This document shows, in pieces, positions 7,751-16,644 of a stretch of DNA of 33,452 nt. The DNA lies in the NCBI GenBank assembly GCA_017412625.1, contig JAFPWZ010000038.1, forward strand, positions 1-33,452, in the 5' to 3' direction. A model generated the notes under the pieces. The model was given only the letters and a program-made list of their open reading frames with translations. It did no database searches and was not told the DNA's origin. How positions within the stretch are numbered: the stretch's first letter is position 1; each line of letters opens with the position of its first letter. The position numbers were made by a program, and so were the translations under genes. This DNA comes from Methanomicrobium sp. (lineage in GTDB: Archaea > Halobacteriota > Methanomicrobia > Methanomicrobiales > Methanomicrobiaceae).

Positions 7751-9151
7751 ATGCTGTTCGGCTCATCGGGAATCAGAAAGATATACGACAGTGAACTGCT
7801 CTTTCTCGCTCTTAAAACGGGAATGGCGGTCTCCTGTGAAGACACTCAAGATTCATCCGACTTCGAGACTCTTTTTTCCTGCGCAGACACTTTTGCCGAA
7901 TCGTCAAAATCGTCAAAATCATCAAAACCGGCAAAACCTGCAAAACTGCCCAAACTGTCCAAACTGACAATAATGACGGGACGCGACTGCAGGACGAGCG
8001 GAAAGATTCTTCAGGACGCATTCACCGCCGGCGCTCTCCACTACGGTGCAAAGGTCATAGACGGCGGCATTGCTCCGACACCGACGGTCGCTTATGCCGG
8101 AAGGAAGACCTCGTTTTCGTGCTGTATCACGGCATCGCACAATCCCGAGGAGTTCAACGGCTTAAAACTCTTAAATCCCGACGGATCCGCGTTCACTAAG
8201 AGACAGCAGGCAATAACGGAGAAGCGAATCGCGGCGATTGAGGGGGGCACGCAGTTGGGAAAACCCTCGTGGGAGAATCAGGGGACGGTATCCGCCGAAG
8301 ATATCATAACGCCGCATAAGGAGAAGATTCTGAACTCGTTTGACATAAGCGAAAAGCTCCGCATGGTCGTTGACTGCGGCTGCGGTGCGGGCTCGGTAAT
8401 AACACCGAGACTCCTTGCGGATGCCGGCGTTAATGCCGCGTGCATAAACTGCACCCCGGGCGGAGTCTTTGCACGGCCTTCCGAGCCGCTGGAGGCAAAT
8501 CTGCCCTATATTCATGATTTCGTCCTGAAACGCGGCGCTGACGGCGCTATTGTCCACGACGGCGATGCCGACAGGTTCATGGGTTTCGACGAGAAGGGAC
8601 GCTACATCAGCGGCGACCACCTCATGATGCTCTTTGCGGAGTTTCTGGGGGCAAAGCACGTGGTTACTACCGTAGATGCCTCGATGGCAATCGAGGAGAC
8701 CGCCGAGGTTAGAAGGACGCCGGTCGGCGACTCCTATGTCTCCGAAGAGCTGCTCTCATGGGGCGATTTCGGGGGAGAAGCCTCGGGAGCGTGGATATTC
8801 CCCGAGATGTCGCTCTGCCCAGACGGCATCTATGCCGCAGGTCTCTTCTGCAGCATTGCCTCCGAGCATAAAATCTCGGAACTCGTCGATAAGATGCCCT
8901 CTTATCCGATATTGCGGAGTTCCTACCCCTGCGGAAAGGCAAAAGAGGTGCTCATTGCAATGGGTGCGCAAAACCCGACCGACGGGCTCAGAATCACGGA
9001 AGATGACGGCTGGTGCCTGATTCGTGCGAGCGGCACCGAACCCAAGGTAAGGATAACCGCGGAGGGTAAGACCGTCGCGGGTGCCAAAAAGATGCAGGAA
9101 AAAGGTCTGACAATGCTGAAATCGGCAGGAAAGACTTTATCCCGCGGGTAA
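7751..9151 (+). CDS. glmM: phosphohexomutase (phosphoglucosamine/phosphomannomutase)
   Basis: A 466-residue alpha-D-phosphohexomutase. The phosphoserine loop TASHNPEEFNG carries Ser129, the metal loop is DGDADRF, the sugar loop GGEASGAW, and the phosphate loop RASGTEPKVRIT near the C-terminus. With the GlmU-like and GlmS genes next to it, the likely job is GlcN-6-P to GlcN-1-P; phosphomannomutase activity is possible. Residues about 28-72 are an insertion compared with archaeal relatives. It contains seven 3-residue repeats of the SSK/PAK/LSK type, encoded by a 9-bp tandem repeat. The N-terminal FGSSGIRK is intact. The insertion sits before TGRDCRTSG, probably as a surface loop, so the enzyme may still work. 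Confidence 0.9.
   Translation: MLFGSSGIRKIYDSELLFLALKTGMAVSCEDTQDSSDFETLFSCADTFAESSKSSKSSKPAKPAKLPKLSKLTIMTGRDCRTSGKILQDAFTAGALHYGAKVIDGGIAPTPTVAYAGRKTSFSCCITASHNPEEFNGLKLLNPDGSAFTKRQQAITEKRIAAIEGGTQLGKPSWENQGTVSAEDIITPHKEKILNSFDISEKLRMVVDCGCGAGSVITPRLLADAGVNAACINCTPGGVFARPSEPLEANLPYIHDFVLKRGADGAIVHDGDADRFMGFDEKGRYISGDHLMMLFAEFLGAKHVVTTVDASMAIEETAEVRRTPVGDSYVSEELLSWGDFGGEASGAWIFPEMSLCPDGIYAAGLFCSIASEHKISELVDKMPSYPILRSSYPCGKAKEVLIAMGAQNPTDGLRITEDDGWCLIRASGTEPKVRITAEGKTVAGAKKMQEKGLTMLKSAGKTLSRG
7901..7972. repeat. in-frame 9-bp tandem repeat inside the phosphohexomutase gene
   Basis: Units are TCGTCAAAA twice, TCATCAAAA, CCGGCAAAA, CCTGCAAAA, CTGCCCAAA, CTGTCCAAA and a decayed CTGACAATA. They encode SSK, SSK, SSK, PAK, PAK, LPK, LSK and LTI. 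The unit length is a multiple of three, so the gene stays in frame. Confidence 0.9.
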
Positions 9152-9165
9152 ACAAATTACAGGTT

Positions 9166-9243
9166 AGGATAATAATCCGATAACAGGACAATCTGATGGA
9201 TAATCTGATAACAGGATAATAAAATTCGATAACGGACAGGATA
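9166..9243. repeat. intergenic repeat upstream of the first glmU-like gene
   Basis: GATAACAGGA occurs at 9179 and 9207 (28 bp apart), with a decayed third copy near 9228; AATCTGAT occurs twice between them. The last copy runs almost to the start codon at 9246. Confidence 0.65.
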
Positions 9244-9245
9244 TA

Positions 9246-10484
9246 ATGGAATGCGTGATACTGGCTGCCGGCGAAGGAAAAAGGATGCGTCCGCTGACGG
9301 CCTCAAGACCAAAGGTAATGCTCCCCGTCGCGGGCAAACCCATGCTTGAGCATCTGATAGTCTCCGCACGTGATGCGGGGATAAAGGACTTCATACTCGT
9401 TGTCGGCTATAAAGAGCAGGATATAAGAGATTACTTCAAAGACGGCGGCCGGTTCGGGGTAAAGGTAAGATATGCCGTGCAGAGGAAGCAGTCCGGCACC
9501 GCAAACGCTCTTTTGTGCACCGAAAATCTCGTAAAAGGTCCGTTCATGCTCTTAAACGGCGACATGATCCTCAATACCCGCGATATCCTCTCGTTCGCAA
9601 ATCAGCATGTTCCCTGCGTGGGCACGGTTGAGAGCACTCACCCTCAGGATTTCGGCGTTCTCGAGACCGAAGGTCACAAAGTCATCTCCATCGTGGAAAA
9701 GCCAAAGGAGCCGAAGAGCAACCTTGTTAATGCCGGCATATACCTCTTCGACACCGGCATTTTTGCCATCCTCAGAGGCCTTTCTTTATCCGAACGCGGC
9801 GAATACGAGCTTCCCGATGCTCTCATGGAGTATGCCTCGAAGGGACTGCTCCACCACTACACGCTCTCGTCATGGTTCGATATCGGCGAGCCGTGGAACC
9901 TCCTCGACGCAAACGAGAAGATGACAGAGGCGATTTTTGCGCAGACCGACGACGGGCCCTCACCCGATTCCGCCGATTTCATCAAAGGAACGATTGAGGA
10001 CGGCGTATACATACACGGCAATGTCATCCTCGGAGAGGGCAGCGTCATCAAATCCGGCACCTATATCGAGGGCGACTGCATAATCGGGAAAGACTGCGAT
10101 ATAGGTCCGCATGCCTACATAAGGGGCTGCACCTCGGTCGGCGACAACTGCCATATCGGTCACAGCGTCGAGATAAAGAACAGCATAGTCATGAACGGCA
10201 CCAAAATTCCGCATTTCAACTATGTCGGCGACAGCGTAATCGGTTCTGGCTGCAACTTCGGTGCGGGCACAAAGATAGCCAATCTGCGCCACGACAGAAG
10301 AGATATCAGATGTGACGGCAGAGATACCAAAAGAAGGAAGTTCGGCGCGGTTATCGGCGACGACGTGCAGTTCGGCATAAACTGCTCGGTAAATGCGGGC
10401 AGCAGTGTGGGCAGCCGCGTCAAAGCGGCGCCGAATTCATACATTTCGGGAAAGATAAACGATGATACGATACTCGGGAGATAA
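9246..10484 (+). CDS. glmU: bifunctional sugar-1-phosphate nucleotidylyltransferase/acetyltransferase (GlmU-like, first copy)
   Basis: A 412-residue protein. The N-terminal nucleotidyltransferase domain opens with VILAAGEGKRMRPLT and the Lys of RPKVMLPVAGKP. The C-terminal half is a left-handed beta-helix of hexapeptide repeats (from about residue 255, IEDGVYIHGNVILGEGS). Archaeal proteins of this type acetylate GlcN-1-P and transfer UMP or dTMP to give UDP-GlcNAc. Placement after a phosphohexomutase and before GlmS supports this. The stop is 3 nt before the start of a paralogue. Which of the two makes UDP-GlcNAc cannot be told from sequence alone. Confidence 0.88.
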   Translation: MECVILAAGEGKRMRPLTASRPKVMLPVAGKPMLEHLIVSARDAGIKDFILVVGYKEQDIRDYFKDGGRFGVKVRYAVQRKQSGTANALLCTENLVKGPFMLLNGDMILNTRDILSFANQHVPCVGTVESTHPQDFGVLETEGHKVISIVEKPKEPKSNLVNAGIYLFDTGIFAILRGLSLSERGEYELPDALMEYASKGLLHHYTLSSWFDIGEPWNLLDANEKMTEAIFAQTDDGPSPDSADFIKGTIEDGVYIHGNVILGEGSVIKSGTYIEGDCIIGKDCDIGPHAYIRGCTSVGDNCHIGHSVEIKNSIVMNGTKIPHFNYVGDSVIGSGCNFGAGTKIANLRHDRRDIRCDGRDTKRRKFGAVIGDDVQFGINCSVNAGSSVGSRVKAAPNSYISGKINDDTILGR

Positions 10485-10487
10485 AAA

Positions 10488-11639
10488 ATGCAGGCAGTAA
10501 TTCTCGCGGGCGGCGAAGGTCAGAGGGTAAGACCGCTGACGCATTCGCAGCCGAAAGTAATGATTCCGGTCGCAAACCGTCCGATTCTGGACTATGTCAT
10601 AGAATCCGTTGAGAAATGCGGCATTAACGACATAATCGTCGTTGCCGGATACAGAAAAGAGCAGGTAATAAGGTATCTGAACAGCCTGGACACCGGCGTC
10701 TCCGTCGTCGTTCAGAAGAAGCAGCTCGGCGTCTTCGATGCACTGCTCTGCGCAAAAGACCTGATAAAAGGCGATTTCCTTCTGATTCCCGGGGACAACT
10801 ACATCGATTCAGAGTCGCTCTCGCGGCTGAAGACGGAGAGAAACGCAATGCTTACCGCCGAGCACCCGTATCCCTCAAACTACGGCGTTGTCTCTGTTTC
10901 GGGCGGAAAGGTTAAAGGAATCTCGGAAAAACCGTCTCTGGCGGATACAATGACGGTGAGCACGGGCTGTTTCTCGCTCACTCCCGATATTTTCAACTAT
11001 CCAGCGACCTGCATGATCCCCGATATCATCACGGATATGGCGAAGAACGGCAGACCGATAAAGGCCGTGCCCGCAAACCGCTGGCATGATGCCATATATG
11101 CATGGGATCTGCTCAAGATGAACCGCATGGCTCTTGAGATGGTAAAGCCATCCGTATCCGGAAATGTCAGTAAATCGGCGTCGATAACAGGTAATGTTTC
11201 AATCGGCAGCGGAACCGTAATCAGTCCCTATGCGGTCATCGCCGGAGATGTCGTCATAGGCGAGAACTCCTATATCGGGCCGCATACCTGCATAATGCCG
11301 GGAACATCTATCGGCTCAAGGGTTCGTGTCGAGCCTTTCACCTATATAGAAAACTCCATTCTTATGGACGACTCCTCGGTCGGCTCACATTGCCGCATTA
11401 CGGACAGCGTCATCGCAAAGGGGGCCAAGCTCGGCTCCAATGTCACCGTTGACCCCTCGTATTCGGCGGTGGAGGTCGACGGGCATTTCTTTAAGGCATT
11501 CTTCGGCTCGGTTGTCGGCGACAACTCCGTTGCGGCGCCGTTTACCGTGCTTAAGCACTGCGTCATCGGGAATTCGTCCGCGGTTGAGAACGGCAGAGTC
11601 ATCGAGGGTTTTCTGCCCGACGGAAGTATAGTAAAGTAG
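10488..11639 (+). CDS. bifunctional sugar-1-phosphate nucleotidylyltransferase/acetyltransferase (GlmU-like, second copy)
   Basis: A 383-residue paralogue of the preceding gene with the same two domains. It opens VILAGGEGQRVRPLT, with SQPKVMIPVANRP, and has a C-terminal hexapeptide beta-helix (ITGNVSIGSGTVIS onward). It is about 30 residues shorter and clearly diverged, so it is an old duplication. It may prefer another sugar (for example glucose-1-phosphate uridylylation or a dTDP-sugar), or the pair may form a mixed complex. Spacing of 3 nt implies co-translation. Its TAG stop lies within the first unit of a 10-bp repeat. Confidence 0.85.
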   Translation: MQAVILAGGEGQRVRPLTHSQPKVMIPVANRPILDYVIESVEKCGINDIIVVAGYRKEQVIRYLNSLDTGVSVVVQKKQLGVFDALLCAKDLIKGDFLLIPGDNYIDSESLSRLKTERNAMLTAEHPYPSNYGVVSVSGGKVKGISEKPSLADTMTVSTGCFSLTPDIFNYPATCMIPDIITDMAKNGRPIKAVPANRWHDAIYAWDLLKMNRMALEMVKPSVSGNVSKSASITGNVSIGSGTVISPYAVIAGDVVIGENSYIGPHTCIMPGTSIGSRVRVEPFTYIENSILMDDSSVGSHCRITDSVIAKGAKLGSNVTVDPSYSAVEVDGHFFKAFFGSVVGDNSVAAPFTVLKHCVIGNSSAVENGRVIEGFLPDGSIVK

Positions 11640-11662
11640 GGTATAGTAGGGTATAGTAGGGT
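11637..11662. repeat. 10-bp tandem repeat spanning the glmU-like stop codon
   Basis: TAGGGTATAG at 11637-11646 and 11647-11656, then a partial TAGGGTA. The TAG of the first unit is the stop codon of the upstream gene. Confidence 0.85.
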
Positions 11663-11691
11663 AAATCAGTAAAGCAGGGCATTGTCAGGGT

Positions 11692-11696
11692 AAGGA
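11692..11696 (+). promoter_or_regulatory. glmS ribosome binding site
   Basis: AAGGA, 6 nt before the ATG at 11703. Confidence 0.6.
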
Positions 11697-11702
11697 AATC
11701 AT

Positions 11703-13514
11703 ATGTGCGGAATAGTAGGTTATACGGGAAAGCGCAATGCCGCGCCGCTTATTGTCGAAGGCTTGAAATGCCTCGAATACCGCGGATATGACTCGTTCGG
11801 ACTTGCGGTCATGGAGAGCGGCGACGGGTCTGCGGGGCATGAGGATGCCGCGGGAAAACCGACTGTCATCAAGAAGCAGGGCAGAATCTCGGATGCCGGA
11901 AGCGACGTGTCCGTTGCCTGCGGCAATATCGGCATAGGCCATACGCGCTGGGCAACCCACGGCGTTCCGAGTGACGTGAATGCGCACCCGCATACGGACT
12001 GCTCGGGGGATATCGCGGTCGTTCACAACGGCATTATCGAAAATTACGCCGAGCTTAAGAAGGTTCTTATCGCGGAGGGTCACGTTTTCAAATCCGAGAC
12101 CGATACCGAGGTCATTGCGCACCTTCTCGAGAAGTTCTGCAATACCGCGGATGCGGACGGGCTCATCGGTGATGAGAAGATTGATTTCGCCGTGAAAAAC
12201 CTCATGAATACCCTTGAAGGCTCGTTTGCGCTGCTGATTCTCATCCGCGGTTTTAACGGTCTTATTGCGATAAAGCGTTTCAGCCCGCTTGTTCTGGGCA
12301 TCGGCGACGACGAACTCTTCGCGTCCTCGGACATGACCCCGATACTCGAGCATACCCAGAAGATCCTCTTCCTTGAGGACAACGATTATGCGTATCTGAC
12401 GCCGGACGGCATCCGCGTATTCGGCTACCCGTCCGGGGAAGCCGTGGAGCGCGAGGTAAAGACCGTCGACTGGGACGTAGAGTCCGCAAAGAAGGGCGGG
12501 TATGAATACTTCATGGAGAAGGAGATCTTCGAGCAGCCCGCTGTCTTTGTCAATTCCTTCAGGCAGAAGATTGATGACGGCGCGATTTCGGTGCTGAAGA
12601 AAGCCTCCTCGATAACGGTGGTCGCCTGCGGCAGTTCGTATCATGCGGGGCTTATCTTCAGATATCTTATGGAAAAATACTGTAAGATTCCGGTGCGTGT
12701 CGAGATTGCCTCGGAGTTCCTGAATTTTACGATTGCGAAGGGCACGGCCGTAATCGCGGTTACGCAGTCCGGCGAGACCGCCGATACCCTTGCGGCGCTG
12801 CGGCATGCAAAGGCAAACGGCTGTCCCGTATTTGCGGTAACAAACGTCCTCGGAAGCAGTGTCACGCGTATCGCCGATTACGTCCTCTATACCCGTGCGG
12901 GTCCGGAGATCAGCGTGGCGGCGACGAAGTCCTTCACGGCGCAGTGTGCCGTTCTTCTGAGGATTGTATCCCTTATCGGTAAGGGCATCTTCGAGAAGGA
13001 ACTCTTTGAGATATACCCTGTTCTCGAAGAGACTCTGCTCTTTGACCCCGCGGATGCATCAGCGGTATGCAAAGATGCCGAAAACATCTTCTATGTGGGT
13101 CGCGGCGTCTACTATCCGATTTCGCTCGAGGGTGCTCTCAAGATGAAGGAGATCACCTATATTCACGCCGAAGGCTGTGCGGCAGGCGAACTTAAGCACG
13201 GTCCGTTCTCCCTTCTGACGCCGAAGACGCCCGTGGTTGCGGTCTGCACGAAGGACGACGCCTATCCCGTCATGATCTCGAACATAAAAGAGATGAAAGC
13301 CCGCGGCGCTCCCGTTATTGCAATCGGCAGCAGCGGCGATAAGGATCTGAAGGAGATAGCGGATATCTTCATCCCGCTTCCGAGATCCGAGAATATCTGC
13401 GAGGTTATCTCGGCGACGATAATCCTTCAGATGATAGCGTATAATACCGCGGTTCTTCTGGGAAGAGATGTTGACAAACCCAGAAATCTCGCAAAAAGCG
13501 TGACCGTAATCTGA
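11703..13514 (+). CDS. glmS: glutamine-fructose-6-phosphate aminotransferase (isomerizing)
   Basis: A 603-residue enzyme making GlcN-6-P from fructose-6-P and glutamine. The N-terminal glutaminase opens MCGIVGYTG with Cys2 as nucleophile and contains GHTRWATHG. Two SIS sugar-isomerase domains follow (TQSGETADTL; EGALKMKEITYIHAEG), and the C-terminus is DKPRNLAKSVTVI, as expected. A short Gly/Ala/Asp-rich insertion (about residues 39-48, GDGSAGHEDA) lies in a loop of the glutaminase domain. It ends the amino-sugar cluster and is followed by a hairpin plus T-rich repeats. Confidence 0.97.
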   Translation: MCGIVGYTGKRNAAPLIVEGLKCLEYRGYDSFGLAVMESGDGSAGHEDAAGKPTVIKKQGRISDAGSDVSVACGNIGIGHTRWATHGVPSDVNAHPHTDCSGDIAVVHNGIIENYAELKKVLIAEGHVFKSETDTEVIAHLLEKFCNTADADGLIGDEKIDFAVKNLMNTLEGSFALLILIRGFNGLIAIKRFSPLVLGIGDDELFASSDMTPILEHTQKILFLEDNDYAYLTPDGIRVFGYPSGEAVEREVKTVDWDVESAKKGGYEYFMEKEIFEQPAVFVNSFRQKIDDGAISVLKKASSITVVACGSSYHAGLIFRYLMEKYCKIPVRVEIASEFLNFTIAKGTAVIAVTQSGETADTLAALRHAKANGCPVFAVTNVLGSSVTRIADYVLYTRAGPEISVAATKSFTAQCAVLLRIVSLIGKGIFEKELFEIYPVLEETLLFDPADASAVCKDAENIFYVGRGVYYPISLEGALKMKEITYIHAEGCAAGELKHGPFSLLTPKTPVVAVCTKDDAYPVMISNIKEMKARGAPVIAIGSSGDKDLKEIADIFIPLPRSENICEVISATIILQMIAYNTAVLLGRDVDKPRNLAKSVTVI

Positions 13515-13519
13515 TATTG

Positions 13520-13568
13520 TCCGGTAATAACCGGATTTAACTCTTTTAATTCTTTTAATTCTTTTAAT
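13520..13568 (+). terminator. hairpin and T-rich repeats after glmS
   Basis: TCCGGT-AATA-ACCGGA (13520-13535) forms a perfect 6-bp stem with a 4-nt loop just after the glmS stop. T-rich sequence follows with three perfect copies of TCTTTTAAT (13542-13568). T-tracts alone can terminate archaeal transcripts. The next gene is convergent. Confidence 0.65.
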
Positions 13569-13612
13569 CAGATTACGTCATTAATCGGTCAAATATTCGG
13601 TCAGATATCCGC

Positions 13613-14683
13613 TCAAAGGAAGCAGATACCTTTATTATCCACTTTTGTCTCTATTGCCGTCTCCAGACCGAGTTTTTCGGTTATCTGTTTCATCTCGGCG
13701 GGGGATTTCTCCGTGATGACCGCAATCGAAGGTCCGACCGAGCTCATGCCGACGAACTCAATGCCCTCCTCGCGGATCATGCTCATGTATTTGTAGATGG
13801 AGAAGGAATTGTGCTCGACCTCGGCACGCTTGGAGCCTCTGAAATCAAATTCCCAGATGATATTGCCGATCTTTCTGAGATCGTCGCGCTTGAGGGCGGG
13901 AATCAGGTCCATCATCACCATATATGCCTTGAGTTCGCGGTCGCGGTAGTCCAGCACCCTTGCCCGATTCATCAGAACATTGAACTCGGACTCGCCCGCG
14001 GCACTCACGGTCACCGGCGGAATCAGGATATAGACATTCCTGCCTTCCGCAAACTTCGAGTTGTGGACGAGAGAGAGCTCGTCGCCCATGACCGACATGC
14101 CGCCGTAGGTGATTGCCGCAGGTCCGACGCCGGTCTCGAACCCGCCGATGATTCTGCCGTCGGTCGTCTCCTCGACGTAGTTGTAGCCGACGAGAATCCT
14201 TATGTCCTCGACCGAGAGCGGGCTGCCCAGCGCCGCACTCATGGCGTTTCCGACCGCGGTCAGTGCCGCACCAGTCGATCCGAGACCGACGTGCTCTTTT
14301 TCATGGTCGTGAATGCAGATCTTAAAGCCGCCTTTGTAGCCCGTAACCTTCTTTATGACCTCGACAAAGTGCATGATAATCGGCACACGCGAATACTCGA
14401 CTGTCGTCTCCTTCTCCGTGCATTCCACGACCGCGGTCGTGTAGAGCTGTATCGCAAACCCGAGACCGCCGCCTCCGGGACGGCTCGGTGAGAATCTGTT
14501 CATGTCGAGAACGCAGAGATGCACTCTTGCCGGCACTTTTACGGTATGTTTCCCGGGCTTCGGCTCTATTTTGTAAGTTCTCTCGTCCATGCCGCAGGTT
14601 TTTATGTTTTCGCCGATGGAAAACGGTGAAAAGTCATATTCCACAAGATCCAGGTCTCCGCCGCGGATCATCATTTTAGTCAT
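13613..14683 (-). CDS. mptG: GHMP-kinase-family protein, probable beta-RFAP synthase
   Basis: A 356-residue GHMP-fold protein. VPARVHLCVLDMNRF at 50-64 and the Gly-rich PGGGGLGFA that follows match the archaeal beta-ribofuranosylaminobenzene 5'-phosphate synthase group (COG1907). The phosphate loop GLGSTGAAL is at 133-141. That enzyme joins PRPP to a benzoate early in tetrahydromethanopterin synthesis. There is an N-terminal extension of about 45 residues compared with the family as I remember it. The start at 14683 is preceded by TAAGGT on its own strand. A different GHMP activity cannot be excluded. Confidence 0.7.
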   Translation of the reverse strand: MTKMMIRGGDLDLVEYDFSPFSIGENIKTCGMDERTYKIEPKPGKHTVKVPARVHLCVLDMNRFSPSRPGGGGLGFAIQLYTTAVVECTEKETTVEYSRVPIIMHFVEVIKKVTGYKGGFKICIHDHEKEHVGLGSTGAALTAVGNAMSAALGSPLSVEDIRILVGYNYVEETTDGRIIGGFETGVGPAAITYGGMSVMGDELSLVHNSKFAEGRNVYILIPPVTVSAAGESEFNVLMNRARVLDYRDRELKAYMVMMDLIPALKRDDLRKIGNIIWEFDFRGSKRAEVEHNSFSIYKYMSMIREEGIEFVGMSSVGPSIAVITEKSPAEMKQITEKLGLETAIETKVDNKGICFL

Positions 14684-14812
14684 GTTTATACCTTAATGAA
14701 ATCAATGAAAACAGAACTTAATTTTGACGCAGTAATATTCTGACGCGGTAACGCACGTTTTTCGGAATATTCCTCAGGTTTCCTATCTTTATTCTGCACG
14801 GAAAAGGTCTTT

Positions 14813-15409
14813 TCAGTCCTGTTTCCTGTCAAAATATAAGTTCTTACCTGAGGCTGACAGTGGAATCGCATACGCCGTGGTACACCCATCCAGCCAACCG
14901 AGTTTCAGTGCTCCGACGCCTGCCGAATACATTATCCTGTTATCGACATTGTGCATCGCCGCGGTCTTAGCCGCCGAACCCAACGCAATTCCCAGATCCG
15001 CCGCCCTTACGGCGCAGTTCGGTCCGACAAATGCCGAGTCGCTCCCGGAATCACTCTTCGAGCCGTTCGCCGATTCGAGATTCCGCTTCTGATCTTTACC
15101 CATTGCCGCACAGCTCCCGTATCCGCATGCGCCGCAGTTGAGTCCCAGACCCGCGTCCGCCTTTGCCCCTATTATGAGACAGCAGTCGGAATTTTCGACA
15201 TTGTTTGCGTCGCGGCTGAAAAAGCCGAGTTTGTGCATCTCTCCGAATTTTCTCATGGAATCCGCGAGAACCTTCAGATCGTTGCCGTATACAGTCCGAA
15301 TGACAATCACGTCGCTGCCCTTTGCCTTGGGTGCGGTGCGTGCCGAAACCGCCATGAGCTTTGCTACGGTAAGCACACCTTCAAACAAAACTTCGGCATC
15401 GTCCTGCAT
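14813..15409 (-). CDS. DUF2148 ferredoxin-domain protein
   Basis: A 198-residue protein of the DUF2148 type. The Cys motif LNCGACGYGSC gives C92, C95 and C100, with C132 in GPNCAVRAADLGIALGSA. These probably hold an Fe-S cluster. The function is not established. Residues about 111-126 form a Ser/Gly/Asp-rich stretch (SANGSKSDSGSDS) between the two Cys motifs that looks like a low-complexity insertion. It lies upstream of and in the same direction as the GHMP gene (129-nt gap) and is divergent from the kinase gene. Confidence 0.85.
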   Translation of the reverse strand: MQDDAEVLFEGVLTVAKLMAVSARTAPKAKGSDVIVIRTVYGNDLKVLADSMRKFGEMHKLGFFSRDANNVENSDCCLIIGAKADAGLGLNCGACGYGSCAAMGKDQKRNLESANGSKSDSGSDSAFVGPNCAVRAADLGIALGSAAKTAAMHNVDNRIMYSAGVGALKLGWLDGCTTAYAIPLSASGKNLYFDRKQD

Positions 15410-15505
15410 ATATGAAGATGGTAACTCGGTTCTAATAAACTTTGGTTAATTGTTCCGCATTTGTCCCGCACGTTTCTCCGGTTCATCACGGTTCCTCCGG
15501 CGGCA

Positions 15506-15537
15506 GGCACGATGCGGCACGCAACATGTGCCGTGCC
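15506..15537. promoter_or_regulatory. GC-rich inverted repeat between divergent genes
   Basis: CGGCAC (15515-15520) and GTGCCG (15528-15533) form a 6-bp stem with a 7-nt loop, nested within GGCACG and CGTGCC (15506-15511 and 15532-15537). It lies midway between the DUF2148 gene and the divergent kinase gene. It could be an operator or an RNA hairpin; nothing in the sequence decides. Confidence 0.35.
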
Positions 15538-15603
15538 GGCAAAGATTTCAATACGGTAAACATTGAATAATAACGTTGCGAGTATAAGCGGGATTTTGAT
15601 ATC

Positions 15604-16506
15604 ATGGTAAAGAAGGTAGTTCGTACTGCAGTGCCGCGGGTGGCGGCGATAAACGATCTCTCGGGTTTCGGTCGTGCGTCGCTTACCGTCGCAATACCCA
15701 TTCTGTCTTCTATGGAGGTTCAGGCATGCCCTATTCCGACCGCCGTCCTCTCGACGCATACGACGGGCTTCAAGGATTACTGCATTGTCGATATGACGGA
15801 TTTCATGCGGGACTGCGTAGCCCACTGGACATCCCTGGGGCTTAAGTTCGACGCCGTCTACAGCGGTTTTCTGGGGTCGCCGCAGCAGATGGACATTGTA
15901 ACGGAGTTCGTGGAGTCGATTAGGAGGAACGACACGCTTGTTGTCATCGACCCCGTTATGGGTGACGACGGAAAGACCTACGGTCCTATTACCGACGAGA
16001 TGGTGACGCGGATGAGGACCTTCGTGAGCATTGCCGATATCATAACGCCGAATATCACCGAAGCGGCATTCCTCCTCGATGAGCCTTATTCGGAGAATAT
16101 CGACGAGCAGACCGTCATGGACTGGCTGCCGCGGCTTGCGGACATGGGCCCCGGCATTGTCGTGGTTACGAGTGTGCCGTCGCCGAAAGAGGAGGGTCGA
16201 CCTTCGGGCAGGACCTCGGTCCTTGCCTATGACAGAAGCGATGAACGCGTCTGGAAGGTGTCCTGCGACTATATCCCCGCACACTACCCGGGTACCGGCG
16301 ATTCGTTCACGAGCGTTCTCGTCGGCAGTATCCTTAAGGGCGACAGCCTCCCGCTTGCTCTCGACAGGGCGGTTCAGTTCACGACGCTTGCAATCCGCGC
16401 CACATTCGGTTACAGAATACTCCCGCGCGAGGGAATCCTGCTCGAACGCGTTCTGGACACGCTTCGAAGCCCCGTCGTCATGAGCAGTTACGAGCTGGTG
16501 AAATAA
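15604..16506 (+). CDS. pyridoxal/pyridoxamine kinase-family protein
   Basis: A 300-residue ribokinase-fold protein close to PdxY/PdxK. INDLSGFGR near the N-terminus and the VIDPVMGDDG loop mark the pyridoxal-kinase branch. GTGDSF at 230-235 supplies the catalytic Asp233. It would phosphorylate pyridoxal or pyridoxamine to feed PLP enzymes, which include SepCysS (not in the window). Expected length is near 285. The phosphomethylpyrimidine kinase branch is less likely because of the SGFGR motif. Confidence 0.85.
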   Translation: MVKKVVRTAVPRVAAINDLSGFGRASLTVAIPILSSMEVQACPIPTAVLSTHTTGFKDYCIVDMTDFMRDCVAHWTSLGLKFDAVYSGFLGSPQQMDIVTEFVESIRRNDTLVVIDPVMGDDGKTYGPITDEMVTRMRTFVSIADIITPNITEAAFLLDEPYSENIDEQTVMDWLPRLADMGPGIVVVTSVPSPKEEGRPSGRTSVLAYDRSDERVWKVSCDYIPAHYPGTGDSFTSVLVGSILKGDSLPLALDRAVQFTTLAIRATFGYRILPREGILLERVLDTLRSPVVMSSYELVK

Positions 16507-16524
16507 CCGGCAAAATAACCGGCA
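16501..16524. repeat. 12-bp direct repeat at the kinase gene end
   Basis: AAATAACCGGCA occurs twice in perfect tandem (16501-16512, 16513-16524). The first copy includes the stop codon. The rest of the spacer to 16644 is AT-rich, between convergent genes, and holds nothing else I can support. Confidence 0.85.
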
Positions 16525-16644
16525 AAAAAATGACCGCAGAAAAGTACGGTTATATGATGATTGTAAAAATGAATGAAAAATGAATGTAATAATGATTGTC
16601 TAACAGCTGAGTGTCTTATCGTTATCTTTCTTTTTTTCCCTTTT

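Noticed and set aside
11685-12806. A 373-codon open frame on the minus strand across glmS
   Set aside because: Antisense shadow of the glutaminase and first SIS domain of glmS, with no recognisable domain.
15364-16284. A 306-codon minus-strand frame across the kinase gene
   Set aside because: It overlaps two well-supported genes and shows no conserved domain.
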